DNA of 64,000 nucleotides from Yersinia similis (lineage in GTDB: Bacteria; Pseudomonadota; Gammaproteobacteria; Enterobacterales; Enterobacteriaceae): NCBI RefSeq assembly GCF_001053095.1, contig NZ_CGBP01000003.1, positions 186,001 to 250,000 on the forward strand, read 5' to 3'. The position numbers were made by a program, and so were the translations under genes. Below the pieces are notes generated by a model. The model was not told the origin of the DNA. It ran no database searches and saw only the letters and a list, made by a program, of their open reading frames with translations. Positions 8,936-18,024 of the stretch are shown piece after piece; position 1 is the stretch's first letter; every line of letters begins with the position of its first letter.

Positions 8936-9691
8936 CTATTGCTCATCAACTTCTGCAAAATTGTTACCGCGCAGCCAACCATTCAATTCCTGATATTCTT
9001 GCTGTATTTCAATTCCTTGGATGTCCAATGGCGTCATCGCTAAATACTGTTGGAACGTTGCGCCCTGCTTGTTACGTAATTTAGGATCAGCGCCGGCTTG
9101 CAGCAGCCGCAACGCCAACCCCGGCGAATTAATCTTACCCGCAACATGTAACGGTGTGTCACCCATACGATCTGCAAGATTCGGGTCAACGCCTGCGGCC
9201 AATAGCAGACTCACCTGAATCTCGCGCCCAGCCATAACCGCCGATGCTAAGGGTACCGCTAAAGTCACGCTGTTTCGGATACTCGGCTGCTGGCCGCTAT
9301 CGAGTAAAATGCGCATATAGCGTGCATCTTGTACACTGGCGGCGGTATGCCATGCCGTGTCGCCTTGTATCCCTGATTGAGAAGGATCGGCGTGTTCTTG
9401 TATTAATGCCACCAGGCTAGTTGGCTGTTGGTTAAGGATCGCCCATTGCATCAGTGTTATTAATTGATCACCTCGCTGCTGCAACAATGATTCATTGGCC
9501 AACGTATGGATCTGTTGTACTTCTCCGCGCGCAATCGCATCGGCGATCGGCATAACTAATGGATCAGTAAAAGCAGTACTAATCTCTGTCATTGCCCCTC
9601 CCCCAAAACCCAATAGTGGCATCAAAACAGTGCTGATAGCATAACGCTGTAGACATCTCATGTTCATATTCAAACATACTGCCGCTCCCAA
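8936..9691 (-). CDS. Ankyrin-repeat protein paired with lipase (YplB/PhlB-like)
   Basis: The product (up to 251 residues) carries at least three ankyrin-type repeats in its C-terminal half (QGDTAWHTAASVQDARYMRILLDSG; MGDTPLHVAGKINSPGLALRLLQAGADP). The N-terminus MRCLQRYAISTVLMPLLGFGGGA, which begins a few residues inside the longest frame, looks like a signal or membrane segment, so export is possible. It follows the lipase gene with a 22-base overlap, implying coupled translation. In Serratia and Yersinia a secreted phospholipase A is followed by an accessory gene (phlB, plaS, yplB) reported to restrain the enzyme inside the producer; this gene fits that role by position and by its protein-binding repeats. 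The role is inference. Confidence 0.8.
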   Translation of the reverse strand: MGAAVCLNMNMRCLQRYAISTVLMPLLGFGGGAMTEISTAFTDPLVMPIADAIARGEVQQIHTLANESLLQQRGDQLITLMQWAILNQQPTSLVALIQEHADPSQSGIQGDTAWHTAASVQDARYMRILLDSGQQPSIRNSVTLAVPLASAVMAGREIQVSLLLAAGVDPNLADRMGDTPLHVAGKINSPGLALRLLQAGADPKLRNKQGATFQQYLAMTPLDIQGIEIQQEYQELNGWLRGNNFAEVDEQ

Positions 9692-10632
9692 GGCTGTTGT
9701 TCACTCATTGAGCTAAGTACTTTCTCAATACTATGCGCCGATAAACGGCGTTCGAGATGTTTGTGTGGTAACCAATCATCCACCCCAGTCAATTTGTCGC
9801 TATTGGCCAATACAATTTTATGACCCACAGCATTAGGAATAAGCGAAGTTAACTCCTGAATACCAGTCAGTAAATCATACTTCTCGCTATAGCTCCGTAT
9901 CCCACCATTCTCTGCCGAACGCCGCGCTTTAGCGGAGTCCATACCAAGGCGTTTGAGTGTATTCTTGGCAACCCCTGCGGCATTGAAGGTAACGGCAAAA
10001 GTCCCGGTGGCTAATGCTGCGGTAGCCGCCAACCCACCGCCCAATGAATGCCCGGTGATCACCAGCGCATCACCAAAAGCCATTTTTGCTGTTTTCCCCA
10101 GAGCGACCGCTTCATTGTATTGCACATCCTCATAGCCCACCGCCTGTCGGATATTACTCCACCAATCGTGCCTATCATTCGTGCCAGCAAAGGATAAGAC
10201 ATACTGTTGATTATCACTGTAAATCCCGGCGAGAAAGCCTGAAGCACTATCAGACAAAGCGGCTGGGTCAATACCTGCTGCCAGTAGCCTCTCGTCACTT
10301 AAACGGACAAACCCGTTGAGATTGCCAGAGGTGGGGGCATAAACATCTTTAGCGAGCAGTGCTAATGAATAGTCCGCTTGCTGTGGCCTCTGCCCACTTG
10401 ATATTGGTACATTGGTACTGCCTGCGGTCACCTCGTGAGTGTATGGCGTACTGTCATAGAGAACATTGTCCGCCAACATGGCTGTTGCTCGGTGAATTGC
10501 CTCTGATATTTTGGTGGCCTGTGCGGTGGTCACTGCCGTGGCGTCTTCTTTCTCTACCTTAACCGATGGATTAACATCATTCATTAAGCAAGAGACTAAA
10601 ACAGGCGTAGTCAAACTGACAGATTCACTCAT
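9670..10632 (-). CDS. Secreted lipase/phospholipase A (YplA/PhlA-like)
   Basis: The 320-residue alpha/beta hydrolase has the nucleophile elbow VITGHSLGGGLAA (Ser in GHSLG, near residue 200). A likely catalytic Asp lies in SEKYDLLTG and a His near the C-terminus (LSAHSIEKV), the class 3 lipase arrangement. No Sec signal peptide is evident, which suits the flagellar or other type III export reported for PhlA and YplA. The length matches those enzymes (about 320). The downstream ankyrin gene overlaps it. An effector plus immunity reading is an alternative to the classical phospholipase plus accessory reading. The symbol is withheld because orthology to yplA cannot be confirmed here. Confidence 0.82.
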   Translation of the reverse strand: MSESVSLTTPVLVSCLMNDVNPSVKVEKEDATAVTTAQATKISEAIHRATAMLADNVLYDSTPYTHEVTAGSTNVPISSGQRPQQADYSLALLAKDVYAPTSGNLNGFVRLSDERLLAAGIDPAALSDSASGFLAGIYSDNQQYVLSFAGTNDRHDWWSNIRQAVGYEDVQYNEAVALGKTAKMAFGDALVITGHSLGGGLAATAALATGTFAVTFNAAGVAKNTLKRLGMDSAKARRSAENGGIRSYSEKYDLLTGIQELTSLIPNAVGHKIVLANSDKLTGVDDWLPHKHLERRLSAHSIEKVLSSMSEQQPWERQYV

Positions 10633-10740
10633 GCCAACTCCTTGTTGGGGGATAATCTAAATCGTTATCCCGGCTCAATGAGGGTATCTATCGACACATC
10701 AGCTGATGCTCTTAAGTTAACTTGCTAAATTTCAGGTATG

Positions 10741-10762
10741 AAAAAGGGGACCGAAGTCCCCT
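10741..10762 (-). terminator. grcA terminator (outer copy with T run)
   Basis: Read leftward this is AGGGGACTTCGGTCCCCT followed by TTTTT. A near-identical hairpin at 10929-10946 is nearer to grcA but has no T run, since the miniature element follows it. Confidence 0.75.
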
Positions 10763-10946
10763 CAGACTGCTGACAAACCCCGATGACTCACTCTTGAACG
10801 GTGAGGATAGGCAGAAGAGTAAAGAGTCCGCGCCAAGGATGGCGCGGCTCGAGCCTACATGGATGTATTTACGGCGTCTTTACGATCTGCCTGTTCTCTC
10901 CGTCGCGGGCACTTTGTCAATAACCTCAAGGGGACCGGAGTCCCCT
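10745..10946. mobile_element. Miniature palindromic insertion, copy 2, within the grcA terminator
   Basis: The 165-base core (10763-10927) again starts CAGACTGCTGACAAACCCC and ends CAATAACCTC. Flanking 18-base direct repeats (10745-10762 and 10929-10946, one mismatch) each contain the hairpin GGGGACC.GAGTCCCC. On the leftward strand only the outer copy is followed by a T run (10741-10745), so the element appears to have entered the grcA terminator and duplicated its stem-loop. Confidence 0.82.
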
Positions 10947-10993
10947 ATCACTTTATGATTAAATCTCTTATGACTTAACTGCTCGCCTAAGAA

Positions 10994-11377
10994 TTACAGA
11001 CTTTCAGTGAAAGTCCGGGTAATCACATCGCGTTGCTGTTCTGGTGTCAGTGAGTTGAAACGCACTGCATAACCGGAAACCCGGATAGTCAGTTGTGGAT
11101 ACTTCTCTGGATTTTTCACTGCATCTTCCAGGGTATCACGGCTCAGAACGTTAACGTTCAGATGCTGACCGCCTTCAACACGTACAGTTGGTTGCACTTC
11201 CAGTGGCACTTCGCGATATTCGATCTCGCCCAACTCACTTGCTGGAACTATCTGATCTTCAGCATAGCCAGATTTCGCGCAAACACAGCGCAGTTCAGCT
11301 TTTTCATCATCCAACAGCCAAAAAGAGTTCAGCAAGGCTTCATTGTTAGCTTTAGTAATTTGAATACCAGTAATCAT
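10994..11377 (-). CDS. grcA: Autonomous glycyl radical cofactor
   Basis: GrcA (YfiD) replaces the damaged glycyl-radical domain of pyruvate formate-lyase after oxygen exposure. The 127-residue product from ATG 11377 ends with the glycyl-radical motif [13 protein letters not shown], the Gly in SGYA carrying the radical. The longer in-frame start at 11446 is rejected because ACGGAGGCACC lies just before 11377 and the resulting length equals the family's. Two FNR-type sites upstream fit anaerobic induction. Confidence 0.97.
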   Translation of the reverse strand: MITGIQITKANNEALLNSFWLLDDEKAELRCVCAKSGYAEDQIVPASELGEIEYREVPLEVQPTVRVEGGQHLNVNVLSRDTLEDAVKNPEKYPQLTIRVSGYAVRFNSLTPEQQRDVITRTFTESL

Positions 11378-11460
11378 TTGGTGCCTCCGTAGTACGGCTA
11401 TAAATTCCAAGGGAAGAGAATTATCTTGGTTATTTGGTAAAACCATTGTTGTCTTATTGT

Positions 11461-11468
11461 TCTATATA
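11461..11468 (-). promoter_or_regulatory. Putative -10 element of grcA
   Basis: Reading leftward, TATATAGA lies about 33 bases downstream of the centre of the proximal FNR box, the spacing of a class II FNR-activated promoter with transcription starting near 11456. Confidence 0.5.
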
Positions 11469-11490
11469 CCAGTCCAGCCCTTACCATTCA

Positions 11491-11504
11491 TTGATTCAAA
11501 TCAA
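11491..11504 (-). promoter_or_regulatory. FNR box, proximal, for grcA
   Basis: TTGATTCAAATCAA is a perfect match to the FNR consensus TTGAT-N4-ATCAA, centred at 11497.5. The inferred start near 11456-11457 places it at about -41. Confidence 0.85.
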
Positions 11505-11543
11505 TTTTTTCGCCACACCATCAATATAGACAATGGCAAATTT

Positions 11544-11557
11544 ATGTTTTATATCAA
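11544..11557 (-). promoter_or_regulatory. Second, degenerate FNR-like site
   Basis: ATGTTTTATATCAA keeps the ATCAA half-site and is centred at 11550.5, exactly 53 bases from the perfect box. E. coli yfiD has FNR sites reported at -40.5 and -93.5, also 53 bases apart. Confidence 0.5.
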
Positions 11558-11729
11558 TTTTGTCAGAAACGTGGTCAGCAATTATTTTTGTAAATTTTAA
11601 ACATTTTTTATATATAAAGGTCAAAAAAACAACATCATGTCACAGACTTGGGTTTAACAGTTTCACTCATCGGTTTGAACCGGTAAGCTAGCGCACATCA
11701 ATACCTTGCAGAAACCAAGGAGAGTGTTT

Positions 11730-12416
11730 ATGTCCCCCTCCCTTACTTGGCACGATGTGATCGGCCAAGAAAAAGAACAACCATATTTTAAAGATACGCT
11801 GGCCTATGTGGCAGCAGAACGCAGTGCTGGTAAGACCATCTATCCACCACAAAAAGATATATTTAACGCTTTTCGCCTGACCGAACTGGATCAAGTAAAA
11901 GTCGTCATTCTAGGGCAAGATCCGTATCACGGCCCTAACCAGGCTCATGGATTATCATTTTCGGTTCTACCCGGTGTTCCTGCCCCCCCTTCATTGGGGA
12001 ATATATACAAGGAACTGGTTACTGATATTCCAGGATTCCAGCGCCCTAACCACGGTTTTTTACAAAGCTGGGCCGAGCAAGGCGTTTTATTGCTTAATAC
12101 GGTCCTGACGGTAGAAGCGGGCAAAGCCCATTCTCATGCTAACCTTGGCTGGGAAACCTTTACGGATAAAGTGATTGCTGCGCTGAATGAACACCGAGAA
12201 GGTGTGATTTTTATGTTGTGGGGATCACATGCTCAGAAAAAAGGCCGCATTATTAATGCTGAGCGCCATTATATTTTGAAAGCACCCCATCCATCACCCT
12301 TGTCAGCACACCGTGGTTTTCTGGGCTGTAAGCACTTTTCACAAGCTAATCAATTACTGCAACAACAAAATAAGCAGCCGATTGATTGGCAACCTAAGCT
12401 GCCTGCGGTGGAGTAA
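11730..12416 (+). CDS. ung: Uracil-DNA glycosylase
   Basis: Ung removes uracil from DNA to begin base-excision repair. The 228-residue product contains the water-activating motif GQDPYHG (residues 62-68, catalytic Asp 64), the uracil-recognition segment [11 protein letters not shown], and the minor-groove loop [13 protein letters not shown] 11730 is chosen over the in-frame ATG at 11706 because AAGGAGAG directly precedes it and the family length is 225-229. It is divergent from grcA, as in E. coli. Confidence 0.96.
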   Translation: MSPSLTWHDVIGQEKEQPYFKDTLAYVAAERSAGKTIYPPQKDIFNAFRLTELDQVKVVILGQDPYHGPNQAHGLSFSVLPGVPAPPSLGNIYKELVTDIPGFQRPNHGFLQSWAEQGVLLLNTVLTVEAGKAHSHANLGWETFTDKVIAALNEHREGVIFMLWGSHAQKKGRIINAERHYILKAPHPSPLSAHRGFLGCKHFSQANQLLQQQNKQPIDWQPKLPAVE

Positions 12417-12425
12417 ATCACCGTT

Positions 12426-12440
12426 CAGAGCAAAGCTCTG
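12426..12440 (+). terminator. Small hairpin downstream of ung
   Basis: CAGAGCAAAGCTCTG is a perfect 6-base stem with an AAA loop, 10 bases after the ung stop. It has no T run, because the truncated miniature element follows directly. Confidence 0.4.
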
Positions 12441-12445
12441 GCCCT

Positions 12446-12540
12446 GAAACTACTGACAACCCCCGATGACTCACTCTGAAACGGTGAGGATAGGCAAGGG
12501 AGTAAAGCGTCCGCGCCACGGGTACTTTGTCAATAACCTC
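12446..12540. mobile_element. Miniature palindromic insertion, copy 3, internally deleted
   Basis: The left half (ACTACTGACAACCCCCGATG ... AAGCGTCCGCGCCACGGG) and the right tip (ACTTTGTCAATAACCTC) match the other copies, but about 70 internal bases of the right arm are missing. It lies between ung and pcp. Its right end merges into a perfect 40-base stem-loop (12531-12570), in which the terminal CAATAACCTC pairs with GAGGTTATTG. Confidence 0.75.
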
Positions 12541-12570
12541 ACGCCACCTTCGGGTGCCGTGAGGTTATTG
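12531..12570. terminator. Long stem-loop between convergent ung and pcp
   Basis: CAATAACCTCACG-CCACC pairs with GGTGC-CGTGAGGTTATTG around a TTCG tetraloop, with a single mismatch. It lies 6 bases beyond the pcp stop and could stop transcription from both sides. Confidence 0.55.
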
Positions 12571-12575
12571 AAAGA

Positions 12576-13223
12576 TCAGTGAACTGCCCCACCCGTAATA
12601 TGCAAATCATGCTCAATCTGCAATGCGATAGAGATAGCCAATTCTAACGCGACCAACACTGATTGTGCCGACATACTGGGCGCACCGGGGTGATCAACTG
12701 CCTGTTCCGGCAAATAAGGGATATGAATAAAACCGCCCTTGACCTCATTATTAAACTGATCTAACCGATGCAATAAACCGTACATAACATGGTTACAAAC
12801 ATAGGTACCTGCGGTTTGAGAAACTGATGCCGGTATCCCCGCTTCCCGTATCCCCTGAACCATGGCCTTGATCGGTAGGCGGGTAAAATATGCCGCTGGC
12901 CCCTCTTTAACAATAGGCTGATCAACGGGCTGATTACCCAAATTGTCTGGGATTCGCGCGTCATCAACGTTAATCGCCACCCGTTCAATGGTAATGTCCG
13001 CACGGCCCCCCGCCTGACCGATAGCAAGTACCAATACGGGCTGGACATCATCTATCGCGGCGTTCAGGGCTATCAGTGCCTCACCGAATGCGCAGGGTAG
13101 TTGGCGTGCCACAATTCTGACGCCACCCATCATTAAATCATTCAGTTGTTTGACCACTTCCCAGGAAGGGTTAATCTGCTCCCCACCAAAAGGTTCAAAC
13201 CCAGTAATTAATACACGTCTCAT
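12576..13223 (-). CDS. pcp: Pyrrolidone-carboxylate peptidase
   Basis: Pcp is a cytoplasmic cysteine peptidase that removes N-terminal pyroglutamate from peptides. The 215-residue protein has the catalytic triad in place: Glu80 ([18 protein letters not shown]), Cys143 ([12 protein letters not shown]) and His167 ([12 protein letters not shown]). It is the last gene of a leftward set with two membrane proteins and pxpBCA. The 5-oxoproline it releases is the substrate of PxpABC, so the locus forms a pathway. Confidence 0.96.
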   Translation of the reverse strand: MRRVLITGFEPFGGEQINPSWEVVKQLNDLMMGGVRIVARQLPCAFGEALIALNAAIDDVQPVLVLAIGQAGGRADITIERVAINVDDARIPDNLGNQPVDQPIVKEGPAAYFTRLPIKAMVQGIREAGIPASVSQTAGTYVCNHVMYGLLHRLDQFNNEVKGGFIHIPYLPEQAVDHPGAPSMSAQSVLVALELAISIALQIEHDLHITGGAVH

Positions 13224-13232
13224 CGCCTCTCC

Positions 13233-14252
13233 TTAGAGAAACATCAGGAAATACAGTAAAAATACGTTAACAATCAACAGAGTTACCCCAGTTGGGATTT
13301 GTGCTTTGATGACCGCATTTTTGTCCGGCAATTCCAATAATGCGGCCGGAACGATATTAAAGTTAGCCGCCATCGGCGTCATCAATGTCCCACAATAACC
13401 AGAGAACATGCCGATGGCCGCCATCACTGCCGGGTTTCCCCCGTGTTGTAACACTAAAATAGGAATGCCAATACCGGCAGTCACTATCGGGAAAGCGGCG
13501 AACGCATTACCCATGATCATGGTTAATAACGCCATGCCAATAGCATAGACCGCTACAGCAATAAAGCGCTGGTCGACGGCCAGATATTCTTGCGTGAGAT
13601 GAGCAATGGCAGTCCCGACACCCGCGCTAGTAAATAACAACCCCAGTGTCGCCAGGATTTGCGGCAGAATAAATGCCCAACCGATAGAATCCAGCAGACG
13701 GCGTGCTTCCTGTACCGGTTGCGCCACCGTCTCACGGGTCATCACGACGGCAAGAACCAAGCCAAGAACACAGCCGACCGTCATTGAGAATAGAGTCACT
13801 AGCGTGGAGTGGTTACCCGGACCAAACATCCCTTGTTGCAGGGCCGGTATGTTATTGAACAATAGCACACCGATAACCGTGACCAATGGGATGGCTAATG
13901 CCGGAATAAAGAGTCGGTTACCTAAACGTTTCGCGCTAATATCACGCTCTTGCGGAGTCCGTTGATGGTAACTCCCCAGCTTTACACCACCAAATCCGGC
14001 AATCAGCGCCATGACCACCACGACAAGACCAACAATAATATTCAGGATGCGTTTCTCATCCGGGCCTTCGCCCGCCAGCGCATTCGCCAGCCGATAGGTC
14101 CAATCGCCAACCAGAAAAATCAAGCCATACAACCCCCAAAACAAACCGGTGGTTAAACGTCTTGGATTGGCTTTATCACGAAATGACATCACTGCGACAA
14201 TCAGTAGCACCACTCCGGCCAGCCAATATAAATATTGTTGTTGGAAAATCAT
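13233..14252 (-). CDS. DUF979 family membrane protein, putative permease subunit
   Basis: The 339-residue protein has about nine or ten hydrophobic helices and no soluble domain. It matches the DUF979 family, normally paired with DUF969 and often next to pcp. It overlaps the DUF969 gene upstream by 4 bases and lies 9 bases before pcp. A two-part transporter for pyroglutamate or pyroglutamyl peptides is a reasonable inference from context; no transport motif is visible. Confidence 0.85.
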   Translation of the reverse strand: MIFQQQYLYWLAGVVLLIVAVMSFRDKANPRRLTTGLFWGLYGLIFLVGDWTYRLANALAGEGPDEKRILNIIVGLVVVVMALIAGFGGVKLGSYHQRTPQERDISAKRLGNRLFIPALAIPLVTVIGVLLFNNIPALQQGMFGPGNHSTLVTLFSMTVGCVLGLVLAVVMTRETVAQPVQEARRLLDSIGWAFILPQILATLGLLFTSAGVGTAIAHLTQEYLAVDQRFIAVAVYAIGMALLTMIMGNAFAAFPIVTAGIGIPILVLQHGGNPAVMAAIGMFSGYCGTLMTPMAANFNIVPAALLELPDKNAVIKAQIPTGVTLLIVNVFLLYFLMFL

Positions 14253-14980
14253 TTAGCCTCTCCCTTAGCTGCCAGGGCAGACTGATTCAGCGCCGTTAAT
14301 TCCGCGGCAAGTTGTCTATCTAACCGCTGTAAACGGTAAGCATGGATCAGGAACGCACAAATCGCGGTCGGGATCCCCCACAAGGCGATATGTAATGGCT
14401 CAGTCTGAATGCCACCCGACTCCAACATAAAGTTGTGCATAAAGATAATGGCCCCAAAAGCGACAAAAATATCTTCACCAAAGAACAACCCCACGTTATC
14501 GGTTGCCGCTGACATAGCTCGCAGGCGGTAGCGAACTTTCTCCGGCAATTCACCATAGCGGTTCTCTGCCGCCCCTTCTGCCATTGGCGCTAATAAGGGC
14601 CGTACCATCTGAGGGTGACCACCAAGACTGGTTAACCCCATGGCTGCAGTCACTTCACGCACAAACAGGTAAATAATTAATAAGCGACCTGATGTCGCAC
14701 TTTTAATTTGCGCAATCCATGCCTGCGCCCGCTCTTTCAAACCATGGCGCTCAAGCAAGCCAATGACAGCCAGGGGCAGTAACAGAATCAAAGGCAGATT
14801 TCGGGTGTTAAGAAACCCCTGCCCCAGACTTTCTAAAATGGTGGCTATTGGCATCAACGCTGCCAAACCAGTAATAATCCCGGCGGTGATCACCACTAAT
14901 ACCGCGTTTATCCGTAATAAAAATCCAATTACAATCGCCGCAATGCCGATCAGCGGCCAAAGATTTACCGTTTGTTCCAA
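14249..14980 (-). CDS. DUF969 family membrane protein, putative permease subunit
   Basis: The 243-residue protein has about six hydrophobic helices (for example LIGIAAIVIGFLLRINAVLVVI near the start) and matches DUF969. Its stop overlaps the start of the DUF979 gene by 4 bases, so the two are probably made in equal amount. An AGGAGAG ribosome binding site precedes the start. Function is inferred only from the pcp and pxp neighbours. Confidence 0.85.
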   Translation of the reverse strand: MEQTVNLWPLIGIAAIVIGFLLRINAVLVVITAGIITGLAALMPIATILESLGQGFLNTRNLPLILLLPLAVIGLLERHGLKERAQAWIAQIKSATSGRLLIIYLFVREVTAAMGLTSLGGHPQMVRPLLAPMAEGAAENRYGELPEKVRYRLRAMSAATDNVGLFFGEDIFVAFGAIIFMHNFMLESGGIQTEPLHIALWGIPTAICAFLIHAYRLQRLDRQLAAELTALNQSALAAKGEAK

Positions 14981-15064
14981 GGGCTCTCTCCTGTTCTGAT
15001 GTGTATTTCAATAATGTAAAATGTATTTAAGTGATAAATATATTCTGCCCAAGGTAGGCGCTGG

Positions 15065-15802
15065 TTATTGCGCTATCACGCGGATGCCTTCCTGCTGAAA
15101 GCTGTCCCGTAAACAACGCGCAAACGCTAATGCATGTGCGCCATCGCCATGAACACATACCGTATCAGCTTGTACCTGTACCCAACTGCCATCGCGGGCC
15201 TGAACCTGCTGCTGCTGCACCATAGCCAGAGTTTGTGATAGGGCTAACGCATCACTTTCAATGAGAGCATCTGGCTGACCGCGAGGGACTAACGTGCCAT
15301 CGGGTTGATAGCGGCGATCAGCAAACACTTCCTGCCGGGTGACTAACCCCATACGGGTACCGGCGCGGATCAATTCACTCCCCGCCAACCCGACCAAACG
15401 TAACGACGGATCCACAGCCTTAACCGCCTGAGCAATGGCCTCCGCCAATAACGGATCGACCGCCGCTTGGTTGTACAACATGCCATGGGGTTTTACGTGC
15501 TGCATAACCCCCCCCTCAACCCGCACTATGGCAGCAAGGGCACCCAATTGATAAACCACTTGGGCATAGACGGTCTCTGGTGGTAACTGCATCGCAGTGC
15601 GACCAAAGTTTTCCCGATCCGGGAAGCTCGGATGCGCACCAATAGCCACACCATACTCCAACGCCCAGCGTACCGATTGACGCATAGTTTGTGCATCACC
15701 GGCATGAAAACCGCAGGCTATGTTGGCCGAACTGACCAATTGCAGTAGCGCCTGATCATTGGCGCAGCCCTCGCCTAAATCAGCATTTAAATCAATTTTC
15801 AT
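15065..15802 (-). CDS. pxpA: 5-oxoprolinase subunit A
   Basis: PxpA (LamB/YcsF family) works with PxpB and PxpC to hydrolyse 5-oxoproline to glutamate using ATP. The start [16 protein letters not shown] at 15802 is the conserved family N-terminus; the longer frame to 15841 is rejected. Conserved blocks include [11 protein letters not shown] and [10 protein letters not shown]. The 245-residue length is normal. Its start overlaps the pxpC stop region, so it is coupled to pxpC. Confidence 0.95.
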   Translation of the reverse strand: MKIDLNADLGEGCANDQALLQLVSSANIACGFHAGDAQTMRQSVRWALEYGVAIGAHPSFPDRENFGRTAMQLPPETVYAQVVYQLGALAAIVRVEGGVMQHVKPHGMLYNQAAVDPLLAEAIAQAVKAVDPSLRLVGLAGSELIRAGTRMGLVTRQEVFADRRYQPDGTLVPRGQPDALIESDALALSQTLAMVQQQQVQARDGSWVQVQADTVCVHGDGAHALAFARCLRDSFQQEGIRVIAQ

Positions 15803-16749
15803 TAGGCCTCCGGGGTAATCAAACCCTTCTCTAAACCCCATTCAATCTGCTGTAGGAAATGCTGTTGCTCTCTTTTGGCACGTAGTGCCTCTTCCACGGT
15901 ACATGGCACAAAATGTATCGGCTCACCTAGCCGAATTTGCGCCAAGTGGTAGAGGTCCGCCTCAATCACGCAAGCAATCCGTGGGTAGCCGCCAGTCGTT
16001 TGTGCATCAGCCATCAATACAATCGGCTGGCCGTTATGGGGAACCTGCACCACGCCGGGCAATAGACCATGAGATAGCATTTCACGCCTGGTATTACGCA
16101 TTAATTCGCGGCCACTCAGACGGTATCCCATGCGGTTACTTTGTGGACTGAGCTGCCAGGCTTCTCGCCAAAAAGTATTCTTCGCAACATCATCGAATTC
16201 GTGGTATTCCGGCCCCGGTACGGCACGGACACGGTTACCGAATAATAGCTGTTTAACGCCAACAGATTCACTGGGCAAACGAGTAGGTTTACCCAATGGC
16301 AGGCGGTCGCCTTCTTTAATCAGCCGCCCCTGATGACCACCAAACCCGGCTTTCAAGTCGGTGCTGCGTGAACCCAGCATTTCTGGCACGATAATACCGC
16401 CAGAGATAGCCAGATAACTGCGCATACCGCGGTGCGGTACACTGAGTTTTAGCTGTTGTCCGGCTTTAACCGGATAACACCAGCCGGTCCAGAGCCGCTG
16501 TTCATCAAGTCTGGCATCGCAACCGGCACCGGTTAAGGCAATCCAACCCGATTGGGTAAATTCTGCCGTAAACTGCCCAAGGGTAATTTCTAACCCAGCC
16601 GCATCGGTGGCGTTACCCACCAGCATGTTCGCCATACTCAGCGCGGGTAAATCTAACGCTCCCCCTTGGCTGATCCCCAAGCGGCGAAAACCGCCACGGC
16701 CAGCATCTTGTACCGTGGTATAAATACCTGCACGGGTGATATTCAGCAT
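15802..16749 (-). CDS. pxpC: 5-oxoprolinase subunit C
   Basis: PxpC (KipA/YbgK family, biotin-dependent carboxyltransferase-like) is the 315-residue partner of PxpB. Family hallmarks are [26 protein letters not shown] at the N-terminus (shown only as a position, residues 8-33), GAGCDARL and the C-terminal [12 protein letters not shown]. Overlaps at both ends (7 bases with pxpB, 1 base with pxpA) show a tightly packed operon. Confidence 0.95.
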   Translation of the reverse strand: MLNITRAGIYTTVQDAGRGGFRRLGISQGGALDLPALSMANMLVGNATDAAGLEITLGQFTAEFTQSGWIALTGAGCDARLDEQRLWTGWCYPVKAGQQLKLSVPHRGMRSYLAISGGIIVPEMLGSRSTDLKAGFGGHQGRLIKEGDRLPLGKPTRLPSESVGVKQLLFGNRVRAVPGPEYHEFDDVAKNTFWREAWQLSPQSNRMGYRLSGRELMRNTRREMLSHGLLPGVVQVPHNGQPIVLMADAQTTGGYPRIACVIEADLYHLAQIRLGEPIHFVPCTVEEALRAKREQQHFLQQIEWGLEKGLITPEA

Positions 16750-17399
16750 ACGCCCTCCTTTAGCGGCAGAAAGCGCACATTATCCCCAGGCCGCAATAAG
16801 GTCGGTGGCATCTCCACTGGATTAAACAGTGCCAGTGAGGTGCGACCAATTAACTGCCACCCTCCTGGTGTTGCCAAGGGATAAATTCCCGTTTGGCTGC
16901 CGCCAATCCCGACCGAACCTGGTGCGACGACTAAACGTGGCTCTGCACGCCGTGGTGTAGCCAGTTGATCTGGCATCCCTCCCAGATAAGAGAAACCCGG
17001 TTGAAAGCCTAAAAAATAGACGATATAACTGGCACCCGCGTGGCACTCAACAACCTGACGTTCACTCATCCCCGCATGGCGTGCAACCTCAGCCAGATCG
17101 GGGCCAGCTTCTCCGCCATAAATAACCGGGATGGTGATATCCCGCGATTCGGGTATCAATGACTCGCTCTCTTCCCACCAACGTTGTAACTGCTCAATCG
17201 CATCCAATGCGGTATTTTGCGGATCGGCCAACAGCAGAGTTAAATTATTCATGCCTGGGATCGCCTCAAGGATATCGGCATGATGAATCAGGCGATCAGC
17301 TAAGCCCCAAATCCGTTGCTGGCTGGCTAATGTTACCGGTGGTTCTAACTCCAGCACCACCGCACTCTCTCCCAGTAAATAGCATCGTGCTCGTTGCAC
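16743..17399 (-). CDS. pxpB: 5-oxoprolinase subunit B
   Basis: PxpB (KipI/YbgJ family, allophanate hydrolase subunit 1-like) is 218 residues. It contains [15 protein letters not shown], the block [15 protein letters not shown] and the C-terminal GGWQLIGRT, all typical. It is the first gene of the leftward run pxpB-pxpC-pxpA-DUF969-DUF979-pcp. No clear promoter was identified in the 600 bases upstream. Confidence 0.95.
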   Translation of the reverse strand: MQRARCYLLGESAVVLELEPPVTLASQQRIWGLADRLIHHADILEAIPGMNNLTLLLADPQNTALDAIEQLQRWWEESESLIPESRDITIPVIYGGEAGPDLAEVARHAGMSERQVVECHAGASYIVYFLGFQPGFSYLGGMPDQLATPRRAEPRLVVAPGSVGIGGSQTGIYPLATPGGWQLIGRTSLALFNPVEMPPTLLRPGDNVRFLPLKEGVC

Positions 17400-18024
17400 C
17401 CTGTCCCCCTGATTAATTTATGGTTCTGTTTTTAGATACCCAAAGTCATTAACGCAACAGCAAAATAAAACACTCGAATCCCGATGAACTTACCTCGACA
17501 AGAGATTCGGATATTCGACCGCCACTCGCCACTCGCCACGCCGTCATGCCCAGCAAGCAGGGTATAACTCAATAATTATCGTCAATAAGCACATATTTAT
17601 GCTTTAGCACTTAGTCGCTGTCAATAGAACCAAACAAACCAATAAATACTATCAATCACTAAATAGGGGGGGCAAGCGTGAAATTAATCACCGTGAATGG
17701 CTCATTTTGAGGTTTTTTTATCAAGATGGAGGGAGACCAAAAATATTTTTCTTGTTTATAATCAACGACTGGAGAAGAGACACGCGTGAAAACTGTCGAT
17801 TTATCACCCAAAAACAATCAGATGACTATTTTTAGCAACATTAAGAGGATAAAGACCTGTTTATTTTATGGATATCAAGCGAGAATTGGCAAAAAATTGG
17901 GGCAACCAGCCAACGAATGGCAAATTGGCCGGGAACATAAACGCCGCTTAATCGCCAGACAGCGCCATGTAAGACGGAGACACGCCGATGCTAAACATCG
18001 GCGAAAATGGCCCTATAGACTAAC
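17400..18024. other. Intergenic region between pxpB and ybgI
   Basis: This 625-base gap must contain the pxp promoter. Near the ybgI end there is a perfect hairpin (CGCCGATG, loop CTAAA, CATCGGCG, about 17983-18003) that could end ybgI transcription, although no T run follows. An open frame at 17786-18067 runs through this hairpin and into ybgI and is judged spurious. Confidence 0.5.

Noticed and set aside
10722..10958. 78-codon + strand frame upstream of the lipase gene
   Set aside because: It runs through the second copy of the miniature element and its duplicated terminator.
11378..11446. N-terminal extension of grcA by 23 codons
   Set aside because: The ribosome binding site and family length both support the start at 11377.
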